Shown one piece after another: positions 48,754 to 58,135 of a DNA stretch of 64,000 bases (within the stretch, counting starts at the first letter, position 1; each line of letters begins with the position of its first letter). A program made the position numbers and the translations under genes. Location: the NCBI GenBank assembly GCA_964370625.1, contig CAYJKB010000005.1, positions 1 through 64,000 on the forward strand. The letters run 5' to 3'. The notes beneath the pieces were generated by a model that did not search any database, had not been told where the DNA came from, and was given only the letters and a program-made list of their open reading frames with translations. This stretch comes from CAYJKB01 sp964370625. GTDB taxonomy: Bacteria > Bacillota > Clostridia > Oscillospirales > Butyricicoccaceae.

Positions 48754-49470
48754 ATGACAGCAAATAAGAATAAAATTTTGAAAAAAGCTTTTCAAAAAAC
48801 GGTTCCTGTACTTTTTGGCTATATATTTATGGGTATGGCATTTGGCATTTTGTTGTCAAAGGCAGGATTTAATGCACTTTGGGCATTATTTATGAGTGTA
48901 ATTGTTTTTGCTGGCACAGCTCAATTTATCGCTGTAGATTTTCTTAAAAATTCGTTGGATTTTATCACTGTGGCAATGACGACACTATTAATTAACTTTC
49001 GTCATGTAGTTTATGGATTATCTTTTATTGAACGTTTTTCAAAAATGGGTAAAAAACGATTTTTTATGATGTTTGGACTAACAGATGAAACTTATGCACT
49101 TTTATGTGCTGAACGTGATGGAGATATGTGGGACAATGACACATATCTGCTTACGATAGCATTTTTAAATTATCTATATTGGATAACAGGTTGTGTGCTT
49201 GGTGCATTACTTGGTGAAATTATAACTTTTGATACTACTGGCGTAGATTTTGCGATGACATCACTTTTTATTGTAATTTGCACAGAACAATGGCAAAATG
49301 CAAAAACACATATACCTGTATACGTCGGAGCTATAGCATCACTGTTAGCTTTGTTAATTTTTGGAGCTGATAATATCTTAATTCCATCTGTAGTTGTGAT
49401 TTTAATATCATTAATTGTATTGCGAAAAAATATAACAAAACATTTCGAGGAGGAAAATAATGCCAAATAA
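48754..49470 (+). CDS. azlC: AzlC family branched-chain amino acid exporter subunit
   Basis: The 238-aa large subunit of the AzlCD exporter has about six membrane helices (VPVLFGYIFMGMAFGILLSKAGF, AGTAQFIAVDFL, LLINFRHVVYGLSF, FGLTDETYALL). With AzlD it exports branched-chain amino acids or analogues such as azaleucine. It begins immediately after uvrA, so is transcribed with it, with no functional link evident. azlD overlaps its last 11 bp. Confidence 0.93.
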   Translation: MTANKNKILKKAFQKTVPVLFGYIFMGMAFGILLSKAGFNALWALFMSVIVFAGTAQFIAVDFLKNSLDFITVAMTTLLINFRHVVYGLSFIERFSKMGKKRFFMMFGLTDETYALLCAERDGDMWDNDTYLLTIAFLNYLYWITGCVLGALLGEIITFDTTGVDFAMTSLFIVICTEQWQNAKTHIPVYVGAIASLLALLIFGADNILIPSVVVILISLIVLRKNITKHFEEENNAK

Positions 49471-49789
49471 TTTTTGGACATATGTTATAATCGTCCTAAT
49501 TACGTCAGCTGTAACTTTTCTAACTCGTTCAGCACCCTTTTTGTTATTTAGCGATGGACAAAGCGTACCAAGGCTTGTAACTTATCTAGGTAGAGTTATG
49601 CCACCTGCAATAATTATTATGCTTGTAATTTATTGCATCAGAAATGTTACACCTATTGCATACCCTTATGCAATACCAGAAATAGTAGGTGTAGTAGCTA
49701 CGATAGGACTTCACTTGTGGAAGAAAAACACCTTCTTAACTATTGGTATTTCAACAGTTCTATATATGCTACTTGTACAAAATATGTAG
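49460..49789 (+). CDS. azlD: AzlD family branched-chain amino acid exporter subunit
   Basis: The 109-aa small subunit has three to four membrane helices (TYVIIVLITSAVTFLTRSAPF, VTYLGRVMPPAIIIMLVIYC). GAGGAGG lies inside the azlC end and the start overlaps azlC, indicating coupled translation. Pairs with AzlC in the membrane. Confidence 0.92.
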   Translation: MPNNFWTYVIIVLITSAVTFLTRSAPFLLFSDGQSVPRLVTYLGRVMPPAIIIMLVIYCIRNVTPIAYPYAIPEIVGVVATIGLHLWKKNTFLTIGISTVLYMLLVQNM

Positions 49790-49814
49790 AATAAAATTGA
49801 ATAAATTTTTAAAT

Positions 49815-49853
49815 ATATACTTTTGTCTTGTTTTTAATAAGATAAAAGTATAT
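49815..49853 (+). terminator. Possible terminator after azlD
   Basis: ATATACTTTTGTCTT / AAGATAAAAGTATAT, one mismatch, in a 100-bp gap. It is A/T-rich with a weak T-run, so the role is uncertain. Confidence 0.4.
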
Positions 49854-49892
49854 AATTATTTCTATGGGATAAAATTACAAGGAGAATAACAA

Positions 49893-50519
49893 ATGACTGA
49901 TTTATTAATTAGCATACCAGCTGTTTTAATCTGCATCACGATACATGAATTTGCACATGGATATATAGCATATTTATTAGGAGATAAAACAGCTTTAAAT
50001 CAAGGCAGACTTACATTAAACCCTATAGCACATATTGACCCTATTGGGTTTTTCTGCCTAATATTTTTCAGATTTGGATGGGCAAAGCCTATACCAGTGT
50101 CATCATATGGACTTAGCAATCCAAAACGTGATTTAGCACTGATTGCACTTGCAGGACCGTTATCAAATATACTTTTATCATTAGTTTGTATGATAATCAT
50201 GAGAATTTTATCAATGTTCTTGGGTGTTCCACTTGTTGGAGATGTAATTGCAGCATTTATTACATTTTTCAATCTCACAGCAATTATAAGCACAGGGCTT
50301 GCAGTATTTAATTTATTACCAATACCGCCACTTGATGGGTATAAGATAATTTATAATTTTTTACCAAACAGTTTTAAAAACCGGGTAAACCAATATCAAC
50401 AATTTATCTCATTTGGATTAATTATCTTATTATATTTAGGCATACTTTCTATTCCACTTTCATTAGTTAGTTCATTGATTTTAGACTTGTTGAGTAATAT
50501 TGCATTTATAGGCCTTTGA
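49893..50519 (+). CDS. Site-2 protease family (M50) membrane metallopeptidase
   Basis: The 208-aa integral membrane zinc protease has the metal site HEFAH (residues 18-22) in the first membrane helix, a second metal region FNLLPIPPLDGYKI near residue 140 (Asp ligand), and about six hydrophobic segments. It is of the short form without PDZ domain common in Firmicutes upstream of scpA. Substrate unknown. AGGAG ribosome site; scpA follows 16 bp after. Confidence 0.9.
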   Translation: MTDLLISIPAVLICITIHEFAHGYIAYLLGDKTALNQGRLTLNPIAHIDPIGFFCLIFFRFGWAKPIPVSSYGLSNPKRDLALIALAGPLSNILLSLVCMIIMRILSMFLGVPLVGDVIAAFITFFNLTAIISTGLAVFNLLPIPPLDGYKIIYNFLPNSFKNRVNQYQQFISFGLIILLYLGILSIPLSLVSSLILDLLSNIAFIGL

Positions 50520-50535
50520 TTAGGAGGAATTCCTG

Positions 50536-51261
50536 TTGGAGAATTATGAGATAAATTTTAAGCTTGAAGTCTTTGAAGGCCCTTTAGACCTTCTTTTGCA
50601 TCTTATAAGTAAAAACAAAATTGATATTTTAGATATTCCGATTGCACAAATTTTATCGCAGTATTTAGATTATCTAAAACAGATGGAGCAGATGGATTTA
50701 GAGATAACAAGTGATTTCATTGTTATGAGTGCACATTTGATATTGATTAAATCCAAATTACTCTTACCATCGCCTAAAGATGAAGAGGAGGAAGACCCAA
50801 GAGCAGAGCTTGTAAATATGTTGCTTGAATATCAAAAATATAAAGAAATTTCAGGTTATTTCGCTGATAAAGAACTTGCTGGAAGAAGTTCATATGTAAA
50901 AATACCAGAAGTGATTGTTTCAGATGAAGAATATAATGTGTCACACGAAGTGTCTGATCTCTATCGTGCATTTACCAATATGCTAGGAAAAAAACGTGAC
51001 AAAATGCCACCTCCGATAAGCGAATTTACTGCTATAGTTGGTCGTGAAGCTGTTAGCATTACATCAAGAGTATCATTTATTTTACACTTGTTTTTAACGA
51101 ATAGACGATTATCGTATAATAAATTATTTGAAAATGACACGAATAGAGCATCATTAGTTGCAACTTTTCTAGCAGTATTAGAGCTTTGCAAAACTAATAA
51201 AGTTTTAATTCAAGGTGATTTTGATAATATGGAAATAGTTCTTGCAGATGATGAGGATTAA
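50536..51261 (+). CDS. scpA: Segregation and condensation protein A
   Basis: The 241-aa kleisin subunit of the SMC-ScpAB condensin bridges the SMC heads during chromosome segregation. Starts (M)ENYEINFKLEVFEGPLDLLLHLI; C-terminal winged helix (LFLTNRRLSYNKLF..ATFLAVLELCKTNKV). The start is TTG at 50536, fixed by a perfect AGGAGGA seven bases upstream. scpB follows after 6 bp. Confidence 0.96.
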   Translation: MENYEINFKLEVFEGPLDLLLHLISKNKIDILDIPIAQILSQYLDYLKQMEQMDLEITSDFIVMSAHLILIKSKLLLPSPKDEEEEDPRAELVNMLLEYQKYKEISGYFADKELAGRSSYVKIPEVIVSDEEYNVSHEVSDLYRAFTNMLGKKRDKMPPPISEFTAIVGREAVSITSRVSFILHLFLTNRRLSYNKLFENDTNRASLVATFLAVLELCKTNKVLIQGDFDNMEIVLADDED

Positions 51262-51267
51262 AGTTTT

Positions 51268-51807
51268 ATGGATAATAAAGAGAAAATTGCTATAATTGAA
51301 GGCATTTTATTTGCCTCTGGTGAACCACTTTCGATAGAGCGTTTATGCATAGCACTTGACGAGAGCAAAACCGAAATATTAAAGCTTATTGAAGAAATGA
51401 AAAGTTTATTTGAATTTGAAAGGCGTGGAATTGCTGTCGCTGTTATGAATAATAATGTTCAACTTTGCACAAGAAGCGAATATGCAGAATACATAAGACG
51501 TGCTATAGAAATTCGTAAACCATCAGCATTATCACAATCTGCACTAGAGGTTTTATCAATTATTGCATATAAACAGCCTGTTACAAAGGCATATATTGAG
51601 CAAATTCGTGGAGTTGATAGTAGTCATACGGTTAATATGTTGTGTGATAAAGGTATTGTAGAGTCTTGTGGGAAACTTGATGTCATAGGAAAACCTACAC
51701 TATTTCGAACGACTATAGATTTTCTTAGAATTTTTGGCATACGAAATTTACATGAATTGCCAGAATTGCCAGAGCTAGATGGCGAATTTGAACAACTTAA
51801 ATTATAG
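51268..51807 (+). CDS. scpB: Segregation and condensation protein B
   Basis: The 179-aa condensin partner has two winged-helix domains: IEGILFASGEPLSIERL at the start, then SQSALEVLSIIAYKQPVTKAYIEQIRGV. Dimerises and binds ScpA. Usual position after scpA. Confidence 0.96.
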   Translation: MDNKEKIAIIEGILFASGEPLSIERLCIALDESKTEILKLIEEMKSLFEFERRGIAVAVMNNNVQLCTRSEYAEYIRRAIEIRKPSALSQSALEVLSIIAYKQPVTKAYIEQIRGVDSSHTVNMLCDKGIVESCGKLDVIGKPTLFRTTIDFLRIFGIRNLHELPELPELDGEFEQLKL

Positions 51808-51833
51808 ATTAGCATTTAGAAAGGAGTGGCGAA

Positions 51834-52433
51834 GTGAAGATTTTTTTAATTATTCTTGCCGTAATCCTTTTATTAATAGGAATAATGTTAGTAATAAAGT
51901 ATAAAGCTATAATTAATGGAGCTAATGCAGATGTTTCTGTATATATAGGTGTGTTTACGCTTAAATTAAAAGTATTTCCACTTGCCAAACGCACAAAAAA
52001 ATCTAAGCCGAAAAAAGTAGAAAGCAAAGAGCCAGAAGAAAAACCACCTAGCAAATTTTCGCTTAAAAATATAGATATTATGGAAACTGTGCAAATTGTA
52101 GTTGACCTATTGTCACAATTTAATAACTCGTTTATAATAGAAAATATAGATATTAACGCAAATGTTTCTACAGGTGATGCTGCAAAAACTGCGATTTTAA
52201 CAGGTAAACTTTGGGCAGCAGCTGGAATAATAATGCCTGCCATTGAAAAAAATTATATTGTTAAAAAACAAAATGTGTATATTACACCGAATTTTGAAAA
52301 TGATAAAAGTAATACTGATTATCTTTTATGTATTTCAGTACGTCCTATAAAACTTATTTTAGTTGTCTTACGTAATTTTAAAACTATAAATGCATTAGTG
52401 AAATCATTTAAAAAAGAGGAGAATGAAATATGA
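51834..52433 (+). CDS. DUF2953 domain protein
   Basis: The 199-aa protein has one N-terminal membrane helix (2-22), a lysine/glutamate-rich linker (about 45-72) and a C-terminal DUF2953 part (NSFIIENIDINANVSTGDAAKTAILTGKLWA). The family is found in spore-forming Firmicutes beside ytfJ and may serve sporulation; its action is unknown. GTG start at 51834 after AAAGGAG. The last four bases overlap ytfJ. Confidence 0.83.
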   Translation: MKIFLIILAVILLLIGIMLVIKYKAIINGANADVSVYIGVFTLKLKVFPLAKRTKKSKPKKVESKEPEEKPPSKFSLKNIDIMETVQIVVDLLSQFNNSFIIENIDINANVSTGDAAKTAILTGKLWAAAGIIMPAIEKNYIVKKQNVYITPNFENDKSNTDYLLCISVRPIKLILVVLRNFKTINALVKSFKKEENEI

Positions 52434-52855
52434 GTGAACATCCAATTAATGGTCTTATGGTAGATACCATGCAAAAAATTAAAGAAATGATTGATGTAAA
52501 TACAATTGTAGGCAATCCTATTGTAACAGCTGATGGAACTACATTAATCCCGATTTCTAAAGTAAGCTTTGGCTTTGCATCCGGTGGTAGTGACTTTAGA
52601 CAAAAAAGTTCTACAGCTGATGTGCCTGCAAATTTTGGTGGAGGTTCAGGAGCGGGTGTTACAATTTCTCCTGTATCATTTATTATTATTTCAAATGGTA
52701 ACGCAAGAGTGTTGCCAATAAACCCACCAGCAAACTCTACAGTAGATAGAATTGTTGAAATGATTCCAGATTTATTAAATAAAGTATCTGATTTTATGGA
52801 TAATAAAAAAGAAGCTGATACACAGCCGGAAAAAGAAGATCCACTTGCAAAATAA
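52430..52855 (+). CDS. ytfJ: Sporulation protein YtfJ (GerW family)
   Basis: The 141-aa GerW-family protein starts with HPINGLMVDTMQKIKEMIDVNTIVG, then TTLIPISKVSFGFASGGSDF and GGGSGAGVTISPVSFIII. In Bacillus the GerW family is needed for normal spore germination, and its gene is near scpAB here. It overlaps DUF2953 and is followed by a terminator. Confidence 0.92.
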   Translation: MSEHPINGLMVDTMQKIKEMIDVNTIVGNPIVTADGTTLIPISKVSFGFASGGSDFRQKSSTADVPANFGGGSGAGVTISPVSFIIISNGNARVLPINPPANSTVDRIVEMIPDLLNKVSDFMDNKKEADTQPEKEDPLAK

Positions 52856-52870
52856 TTGTAATAAATTACT

Positions 52871-52910
52871 ATATCTGCTCGTATTTTTAACGAGCAGATA
52901 TTTTTTTGTT
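52871..52910 (+). terminator. Terminator after ytfJ
   Basis: ATATCTGCTCG / CGAGCAGATAT with a 9-nt loop and TTTTTTTG. Confidence 0.9.
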
Positions 52911-52939
52911 TAAGCTTTATTAGGAAGGGATTGAAGTTT

Positions 52940-54046
52940 ATGAGTAGATTTTTTTGGAGTTTTATATGTCTAATTGTAATATTTAGTCATAATATAACAG
53001 TAAGTGCAGTGAATGTATCTGCACAATCAGCAATTGCAATAGATGCAGATACAGAACAAATATTATATCAAAAAAATTCCGAGCAAATACTTCCTATGGC
53101 AAGCACAACAAAAATAATGACAGCATTAATAGCGCTAGAACAGTTAGATGTAAATGAAATAATAGAAATTAAAGCAGAATACACAGGAATTGAAGGATCG
53201 TCAATGTATCTTAAAGAAGGCGAGCAAATTGCGATTATAGATATTATTTATGGATTGATGCTTATGTCAGGAAATGATGCAGCAGTAGCTTTAGCGTGTG
53301 AGGTATCAGGAAATACACGAGAATTTGTAAAGATTATGAATGACAGAGCAAAACAAATGGGATTAGAAAATACAAGCTTTGAAACACCAAATGGATTAGA
53401 TGGAGAACAGCATTACACGACAGCTCATGAGCTTGCATTAATCACTATGGAAGCTATGAAAAACAATGATTTCGCACAAATAGTCAGCACACAAAATCAT
53501 AATTTAACTAATAGATATATGCAAAATCATAATAAACTTTTGTGGAAATATGAACATGCAATTGGAGTGAAAACAGGGTATACTAAAAAGAGTGGACGGT
53601 GTTTAGTATCTGCTAGTGAACAAAATGGAAGAACTATAGTAGTTGTAACATTAAACGCACCAGATGATTGGAATGACCATATTGCGATATCTGAATATGC
53701 ATTTGCACAGTATTCACCAATAGAAATTGATGAGATTTATAGCAATGATATCAAAATTCCAATTATTTCATCAGAAAAAACTGAAATTTCATTGATGGAA
53801 TTACCAAATAATTTACTATATCTTACAGAAAAAGAGAAAAAAGATATAAAATTTGAAATAATAGGTCAAAAATTTCTATATGCCCCTATTACAAAAGGGC
53901 AATTGTATGGTATAATAAAATTTAAAGCATTTGATAAAGATATTATTTCTTATCCACTTATTTTAAATGAAAATGCAAAACAAATAACTGTAGAACAAAA
54001 AAGTATAGGTCAGAAAGTATTAGATTTTTTATATAATCTAATTTAA
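52940..54046 (+). CDS. dacF: D-alanyl-D-alanine carboxypeptidase (DacF/DacB type)
   Basis: The 368-aa exported penicillin-binding protein trims peptidoglycan stem peptides. It has a signal peptide (1-23), catalytic Ser55-T-T-Lys58 (MASTTKIM), SGN in LMSGNDAAVAL, KTG in IGVKTGYTKKSGRC, then a C-terminal beta domain (about 260-340) and a likely amphipathic membrane anchor (VLDFLYNLI). The ATG at 52940 is set by GGAAGGGA nine bases before it; the in-frame TTG at 52931 would touch that site. Given ytfJ and DUF2953 upstream, a role in spore cortex is plausible. Confidence 0.92.
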   Translation: MSRFFWSFICLIVIFSHNITVSAVNVSAQSAIAIDADTEQILYQKNSEQILPMASTTKIMTALIALEQLDVNEIIEIKAEYTGIEGSSMYLKEGEQIAIIDIIYGLMLMSGNDAAVALACEVSGNTREFVKIMNDRAKQMGLENTSFETPNGLDGEQHYTTAHELALITMEAMKNNDFAQIVSTQNHNLTNRYMQNHNKLLWKYEHAIGVKTGYTKKSGRCLVSASEQNGRTIVVVTLNAPDDWNDHIAISEYAFAQYSPIEIDEIYSNDIKIPIISSEKTEISLMELPNNLLYLTEKEKKDIKFEIIGQKFLYAPITKGQLYGIIKFKAFDKDIISYPLILNENAKQITVEQKSIGQKVLDFLYNLI

Positions 54047-54061
54047 TAACGGAGGAACAAA

Positions 54062-54769
54062 ATGAAAGAACGTTTACAAAAAATTATTTCGTCAGCTGGT
54101 ATTGCATCCAGACGAAAAGCAGAAGAATTAATAGCGAAGGGCAAAGTTACAGTTAACGGAGAAGTAGCATTTGTAGGTCAAAGTGCAGATGCGAATAAAG
54201 ATGATATCATAGTTGATGGAGTTAAGGTTAAAATCCAAGACAAAAAAGTATATATCATGTTGAATAAACCACGTGGCTATGTAACTACGATGTCAGATGA
54301 CAAGGGTAGAAAAAATGTAAGTATGTTAGTTGATGTTGGGGCTAGAGTATACCCAGTAGGTAGACTTGATATGAACTCAGAAGGTCTATTACTTATGACA
54401 AATGATGGAGAACTTGCAAATAAGCTAATGCACCCAAAACATGAAGTGACAAAAACCTATCGAGTTAAGGTTCAAGGTGACCTTAGAAACATTGATGCAC
54501 TAACAGAACCAATGGATATTGATGGATATGAAATCAAAAATGCAATAGTTAAAATGATTTCTGTAACGGCACAAGATACAGCAAACATTTCAATGACTAT
54601 TCATGAAGGACGAAATCGTCAAATACGCAAAATGTGCGAAAAATGTGGACTTAAAGTAATTCGTCTAACTCGTACAACTATTGGACAAATCGGGCTAGAT
54701 AAAGACCTTAAAGCAGGGAAATATAGACATTTAAAAGGCGAAGAATTACAATATTTGCAATCGCTATAA
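54062..54769 (+). CDS. rluB: 23S rRNA pseudouridine synthase (RluB/RsuA family)
   Basis: The 235-aa enzyme has an N-terminal S4 RNA-binding domain (3-50; RLQKIISSAGIASRRKAEELI) and the RsuA-type catalytic domain with Asp103 in GRLDMNSEGLLLMTNDG and IHEGRNRQIRKMC. Modifies U2605-type positions of 23S rRNA (family knowledge). CGGAGG site, 15 bp after dacF. A terminator follows. Confidence 0.94.
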   Translation: MKERLQKIISSAGIASRRKAEELIAKGKVTVNGEVAFVGQSADANKDDIIVDGVKVKIQDKKVYIMLNKPRGYVTTMSDDKGRKNVSMLVDVGARVYPVGRLDMNSEGLLLMTNDGELANKLMHPKHEVTKTYRVKVQGDLRNIDALTEPMDIDGYEIKNAIVKMISVTAQDTANISMTIHEGRNRQIRKMCEKCGLKVIRLTRTTIGQIGLDKDLKAGKYRHLKGEELQYLQSL

Positions 54770-54814
54770 AAAAAGATGTTGCAAGTTTGATATGAAAGAA
54801 TTGCAACATTTTTG
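54770..54814 (+). terminator. Terminator after rluB
   Basis: ATGTTGCAA / TTGCAACAT followed by TTTTTG. Confidence 0.8.
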
Positions 54815-54892
54815 AAAATTTATAAAATAATCCTTGCTTTTTCATGTAATTTTGTTATTATAAATAATAAGATTATTTTTAGGAGCATGAAA

Positions 54893-55753
54893 ATGAACGA
54901 CCTTTTAAACAAAATACAACAAAGTTTAGGCAATTTTTCCAAAGGACAAAAATTAATTGCACATTATATAACAGAACATTATGACAAAGCTGCCTTTATG
55001 ACAGCAAGCAAACTTGGAGCTACTGTAGGTGTTAGCGAATCTACAGTGGTTCGTTTTGCGACGGAACTTGGATATGATGGATATCCAAAGCTTCAAAAAG
55101 CTCTGCAAGAAATGATACGAAATAAGCTGACATCAGTACAACGTATAGGTGTTGCAAATGACAGATTAGGAAATCAAGATGTACTTCGTGCAGTGCTTAC
55201 ATCGGATATTGATAAAATACGCAATACACTTGATGAAGTGGAAAAAGATGTGTTTGATGGAGCTGTTGACGCACTACTTGGTGCAAAAAATATTTATATT
55301 TTAGGTGTACGTTCTTCGGCTGCTCTTGCAAGCTTTTTAGGCTTTTATTTTAATTTGTTATTTACAAATGTAAGAGTTGTACAAAGTACAAGTGTCAGCG
55401 AAATATTAGAGCAATTATTTAGAGTTGAACAAGGTGATGTTGTAATAGGAATCAGTTTCCCAAGATATTCAAAACGTACAGTTAAAGCGCTTGAATATGC
55501 AAAAACACGTGGTGCATCTGTTGTAGCACTTACAGATAGCAGGTTATCGCCACTTACAATAACATCAGATTATACATTAATAGCAAAAAGCGACATGGCA
55601 TCTTTTGTAGATTCGCTGGTTGCGCCACTTAGCGTTATAAACGCCCTAATTGTGGCTGTAGGAATAAGAAAACAACATGAAATTGAACAAATATTTACAA
55701 CGCTTGAAAATATTTGGGAAGAGTTTGATATATATGAAAAGGCTGATAATTAA
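54893..55753 (+). CDS. MurR/RpiR-family transcriptional regulator
   Basis: The 286-aa regulator has an RpiR helix-turn-helix (1-77; TASKLGATVGVSESTVVRFATELGYDGYPKLQ) and a SIS domain (about 115-250; NIYILGVRSSAALASFLG, VVIGISFPRYSKRTVKALEYA). Start ATG at 54893 is seven bases after AGGAG; earlier in-frame starts (54887, 54812) have poor spacing or none. It abuts the flavoprotein gene with no gap. A regulatory target is not evident; the same order before cmk occurs in other Clostridia as I recall. It differs clearly from the RpiR at 8515. Confidence 0.9.
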   Translation: MNDLLNKIQQSLGNFSKGQKLIAHYITEHYDKAAFMTASKLGATVGVSESTVVRFATELGYDGYPKLQKALQEMIRNKLTSVQRIGVANDRLGNQDVLRAVLTSDIDKIRNTLDEVEKDVFDGAVDALLGAKNIYILGVRSSAALASFLGFYFNLLFTNVRVVQSTSVSEILEQLFRVEQGDVVIGISFPRYSKRTVKALEYAKTRGASVVALTDSRLSPLTITSDYTLIAKSDMASFVDSLVAPLSVINALIVAVGIRKQHEIEQIFTTLENIWEEFDIYEKADN

Positions 55754-56974
55754 ATGAAAATAGCAGTAATAGGTGCAGGAGCAGCAGGACTTTTAGTAGC
55801 TGGTTTTGCAGCACAAAATGGAGCTGAAGTTGTTTTATTTGAAAAAAATAAAAAAGTAGGACGTAAAATTGCAATTACAGGAAAAGGTAGATGCAATATA
55901 ACAAATAATTGCACACCTGAAGAATTTATGCAAAATGTACCTGTGAATAATAGATTTTTATATAGTGCTATAAATAATTTCACACCGACTGACACGATAG
56001 AGTTTTTTGAAGCTCTAGGGCTTGAAACAAAAACAGAGCGTGGGAATAGAGTTTTTCCATTATCAGATAAAGCAACTGACGTAGTTGACGTACTTTTTAA
56101 ATTTGTGCGTAAAAACGGAGTTGAAATTGTGTGGAATGAAGTAGCTGATGTTGTAAAAATCAATGATGATTTTTGTGTTACAACGGCAGATGAAATAGAA
56201 TATGCATTTGATAAAGTAGTAATTTGTACAGGTGGTGCATCATATCCACTTACAGGAAGCACAGGAGATGGTTATAAGTTTGCTGAAAGTTTTGGACATA
56301 ATATAGTTACACCATCGCCTTCGCTTGTACCTATTGAATGTGATGGAAATATTTGCCCTAGAATGCAAGGTTTAGCATTAAAAAATGTAAGAATAACTGT
56401 TTTTGAAAATGAAAAAGAGATATATAGTGATTTTGGTGAAATGTTATTTACACATTTTGGTGTATCAGGTCCACTTATTTTAAGTGCATCTGCTCATATA
56501 AGAAACCTTGGCAAAAAGAAATATAAAATTTTAATTGATTTAAAACCAGCACTTGATGAAAAAACATTAGATAATCGCCTGTTATCTGATTTTTCAAAAA
56601 GTCTTAATAAAGATTTTGCCAATGCACTAGGAGCATTATTGCCTAGAAAAATGATACCTATTGTTATTGAAAAAAGCAAAATTTCAAAAGATATTAAAGT
56701 AAACTCAATAACAAGAGAAATGCGAGCAGAGCTTTTATCTGTGCTTAAAGGTTTTGAGCTAATACCAACAAAATTTAGACCAATAGATGAAGCTATAATT
56801 ACAACTGGTGGAATTGCAATAAAAGAAGTTTCACCGAAAAATATGCAATCAAAACTTGTCGATGGGTTATATTTTGCAGGAGAAATACTAGATGTAGACG
56901 CTTATACAGGTGGATTTAATTTGCAAATAGCTTGGAGCACAGCAAAAGCTGTGGCTGATAATATTTTTGAATAA
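55754..56974 (+). CDS. NAD(P)/FAD-dependent oxidoreductase (HI0933/BaiN-like)
   Basis: The 406-aa flavoprotein of the HI0933 family (which includes BaiN) has the FAD-binding motif VIGAGAAGLLVAGFAAQ (5-21), GRKIAITGKGRCNITNNC, VVICTGGASYPLTGSTGDGY and a C-terminal FAD contact VDGLYFAGEILDVDAYTGGFNLQ. The cofactor use is clear; the substrate is not. The start codon immediately follows the RpiR stop, showing coupled translation. Confidence 0.93.
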   Translation: MKIAVIGAGAAGLLVAGFAAQNGAEVVLFEKNKKVGRKIAITGKGRCNITNNCTPEEFMQNVPVNNRFLYSAINNFTPTDTIEFFEALGLETKTERGNRVFPLSDKATDVVDVLFKFVRKNGVEIVWNEVADVVKINDDFCVTTADEIEYAFDKVVICTGGASYPLTGSTGDGYKFAESFGHNIVTPSPSLVPIECDGNICPRMQGLALKNVRITVFENEKEIYSDFGEMLFTHFGVSGPLILSASAHIRNLGKKKYKILIDLKPALDEKTLDNRLLSDFSKSLNKDFANALGALLPRKMIPIVIEKSKISKDIKVNSITREMRAELLSVLKGFELIPTKFRPIDEAIITTGGIAIKEVSPKNMQSKLVDGLYFAGEILDVDAYTGGFNLQIAWSTAKAVADNIFE

Positions 56975-57016
56975 AATATAAAATTCATTTTTGTAAAAAG
57001 TGGAGAAAGGAAAATA

Positions 57017-57427
57017 ATGAGTATTGGAAGTAAAGAAGTAGCAGCATCTGCTATAAAAATGGCTATATCTGAAAACATAGAGCATGAAAAAGAGCTAAAA
57101 GAGCTATATTTTGCTCAAGGGATTAGATGTGCTGCCGTAAACTTCGGAGGAGAATTTATTTCCTCGATAAATAAAATTATTGAACGTTCTGTAGTTTCAG
57201 CTAAAAGAGAAGGTGTAATAGCCACATCACATGCAGAAGAAGGTGCTGTAGCTGGAGCTGCTCGTGAGGCGATTTCTCAAATTATGAATAAAGCAATAGG
57301 ATTAAATGTTGGTGGAAAAATCGGTATAGCAAGATATGATGAGCACGTAAGCGTCGTTGTATTTTTTGGTATCGGTCTTTTGAATATGAATGAAATCTCT
57401 ATTGGTTTAGGCCATAGAGTAATATAA
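57017..57427 (+). CDS. hutP: HutP family RNA-binding protein
   Basis: The 136-aa HutP-like protein belongs to a family that in Bacillus is an L-histidine- and Mg2+-dependent antiterminator of the histidine-use operon. Compared with it, His72 (TSHAEEGAVAG) and the terminal His133 (GLGHRVI) are kept, but the second histidine of the metal cluster is Gly76. No hut gene is here; it sits between a flavoprotein gene and cmk, a clostridial arrangement, so it may regulate another RNA. GGAAAGG ribosome site. Confidence 0.87.
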   Translation: MSIGSKEVAASAIKMAISENIEHEKELKELYFAQGIRCAAVNFGGEFISSINKIIERSVVSAKREGVIATSHAEEGAVAGAAREAISQIMNKAIGLNVGGKIGIARYDEHVSVVVFFGIGLLNMNEISIGLGHRVI

Positions 57428-57451
57428 AACATAAATACGAGGTGAAGAAAT

Positions 57452-58135
57452 ATGAAAATAGTATCCATAGCGATAGATGGCCCATCTGGTGCCGGAAAAA
57501 GTACAACGGCAAAAGCTATCTCGAAAAATATGAATATTATCTATGTTGATACAGGTGCTATGTATCGTGCAATTGGGTTTTATGTAAAAGAACAAGGTTA
57601 TAATAGTCGTGATAAGGAAAAGATTTGTAATTGCCTTAAAGATATTAATATAGAGCTTAAATATGAAAATGGCTCACAACGCATGATATTAAATGGACAA
57701 GATGTATCAGATAAAATACGCACACAAGAAATTGCAATGTATGCATCAGATGTATCAGCTATTAATGAAGTGCGTGCATTTTTGCTTGAACTTCAACGTG
57801 ATTTAGCACGAAAAAACAGTGTTATAATGGATGGACGAGATATAGGCACGGTTGTGCTACCTGATGCTGAAGTTAAAATTTATTTAACAGCAACACCAGA
57901 GGAAAGAGCAAAACGTCGTCACTTAGAACTTGTACAAAAAGGCACACAAATTACACTTGAAGAAGTGTTACAAGATATTAATACCCGTGATTACAACGAT
58001 ATGAATAGAGAAATTGCACCACTTAAACCAGCAGATACATCGGTTATAGTTGATAGCACGCATTTTACATTTGAAGAAAGTGTTGTTGCACTTACAAATA
58101 TTATCGATGGTGTGATTAATGGGATAGAGGAATAG
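57452..58135 (+). CDS. cmk: Cytidylate kinase
   Basis: Phosphorylates CMP and dCMP. The 227-aa protein has the P-loop GPSGAGKST (10-18), YVDTGAMYRAIG, MDGRDIGTVVLPDAEVKIYLTA split by the lid RAKRRH, and NDMNREIAPLKPADT. GAGGTG site. First of the cmk-plsC-ispH/rpsA series, gaps of 0 and 3 bp. Confidence 0.97.
   Translation: MKIVSIAIDGPSGAGKSTTAKAISKNMNIIYVDTGAMYRAIGFYVKEQGYNSRDKEKICNCLKDINIELKYENGSQRMILNGQDVSDKIRTQEIAMYASDVSAINEVRAFLLELQRDLARKNSVIMDGRDIGTVVLPDAEVKIYLTATPEERAKRRHLELVQKGTQITLEEVLQDINTRDYNDMNREIAPLKPADTSVIVDSTHFTFEESVVALTNIIDGVINGIEE

Noticed and set aside
51809..52243. 144-codon antisense frame over DUF2953
   Set aside because: Shadow frame; hydrophobic look arises from reversed Lys/Glu codons.
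55750..56262. 170-codon antisense frame over the HI0933-type gene
   Set aside because: Shadow of a well-supported gene; no start signals or family features.
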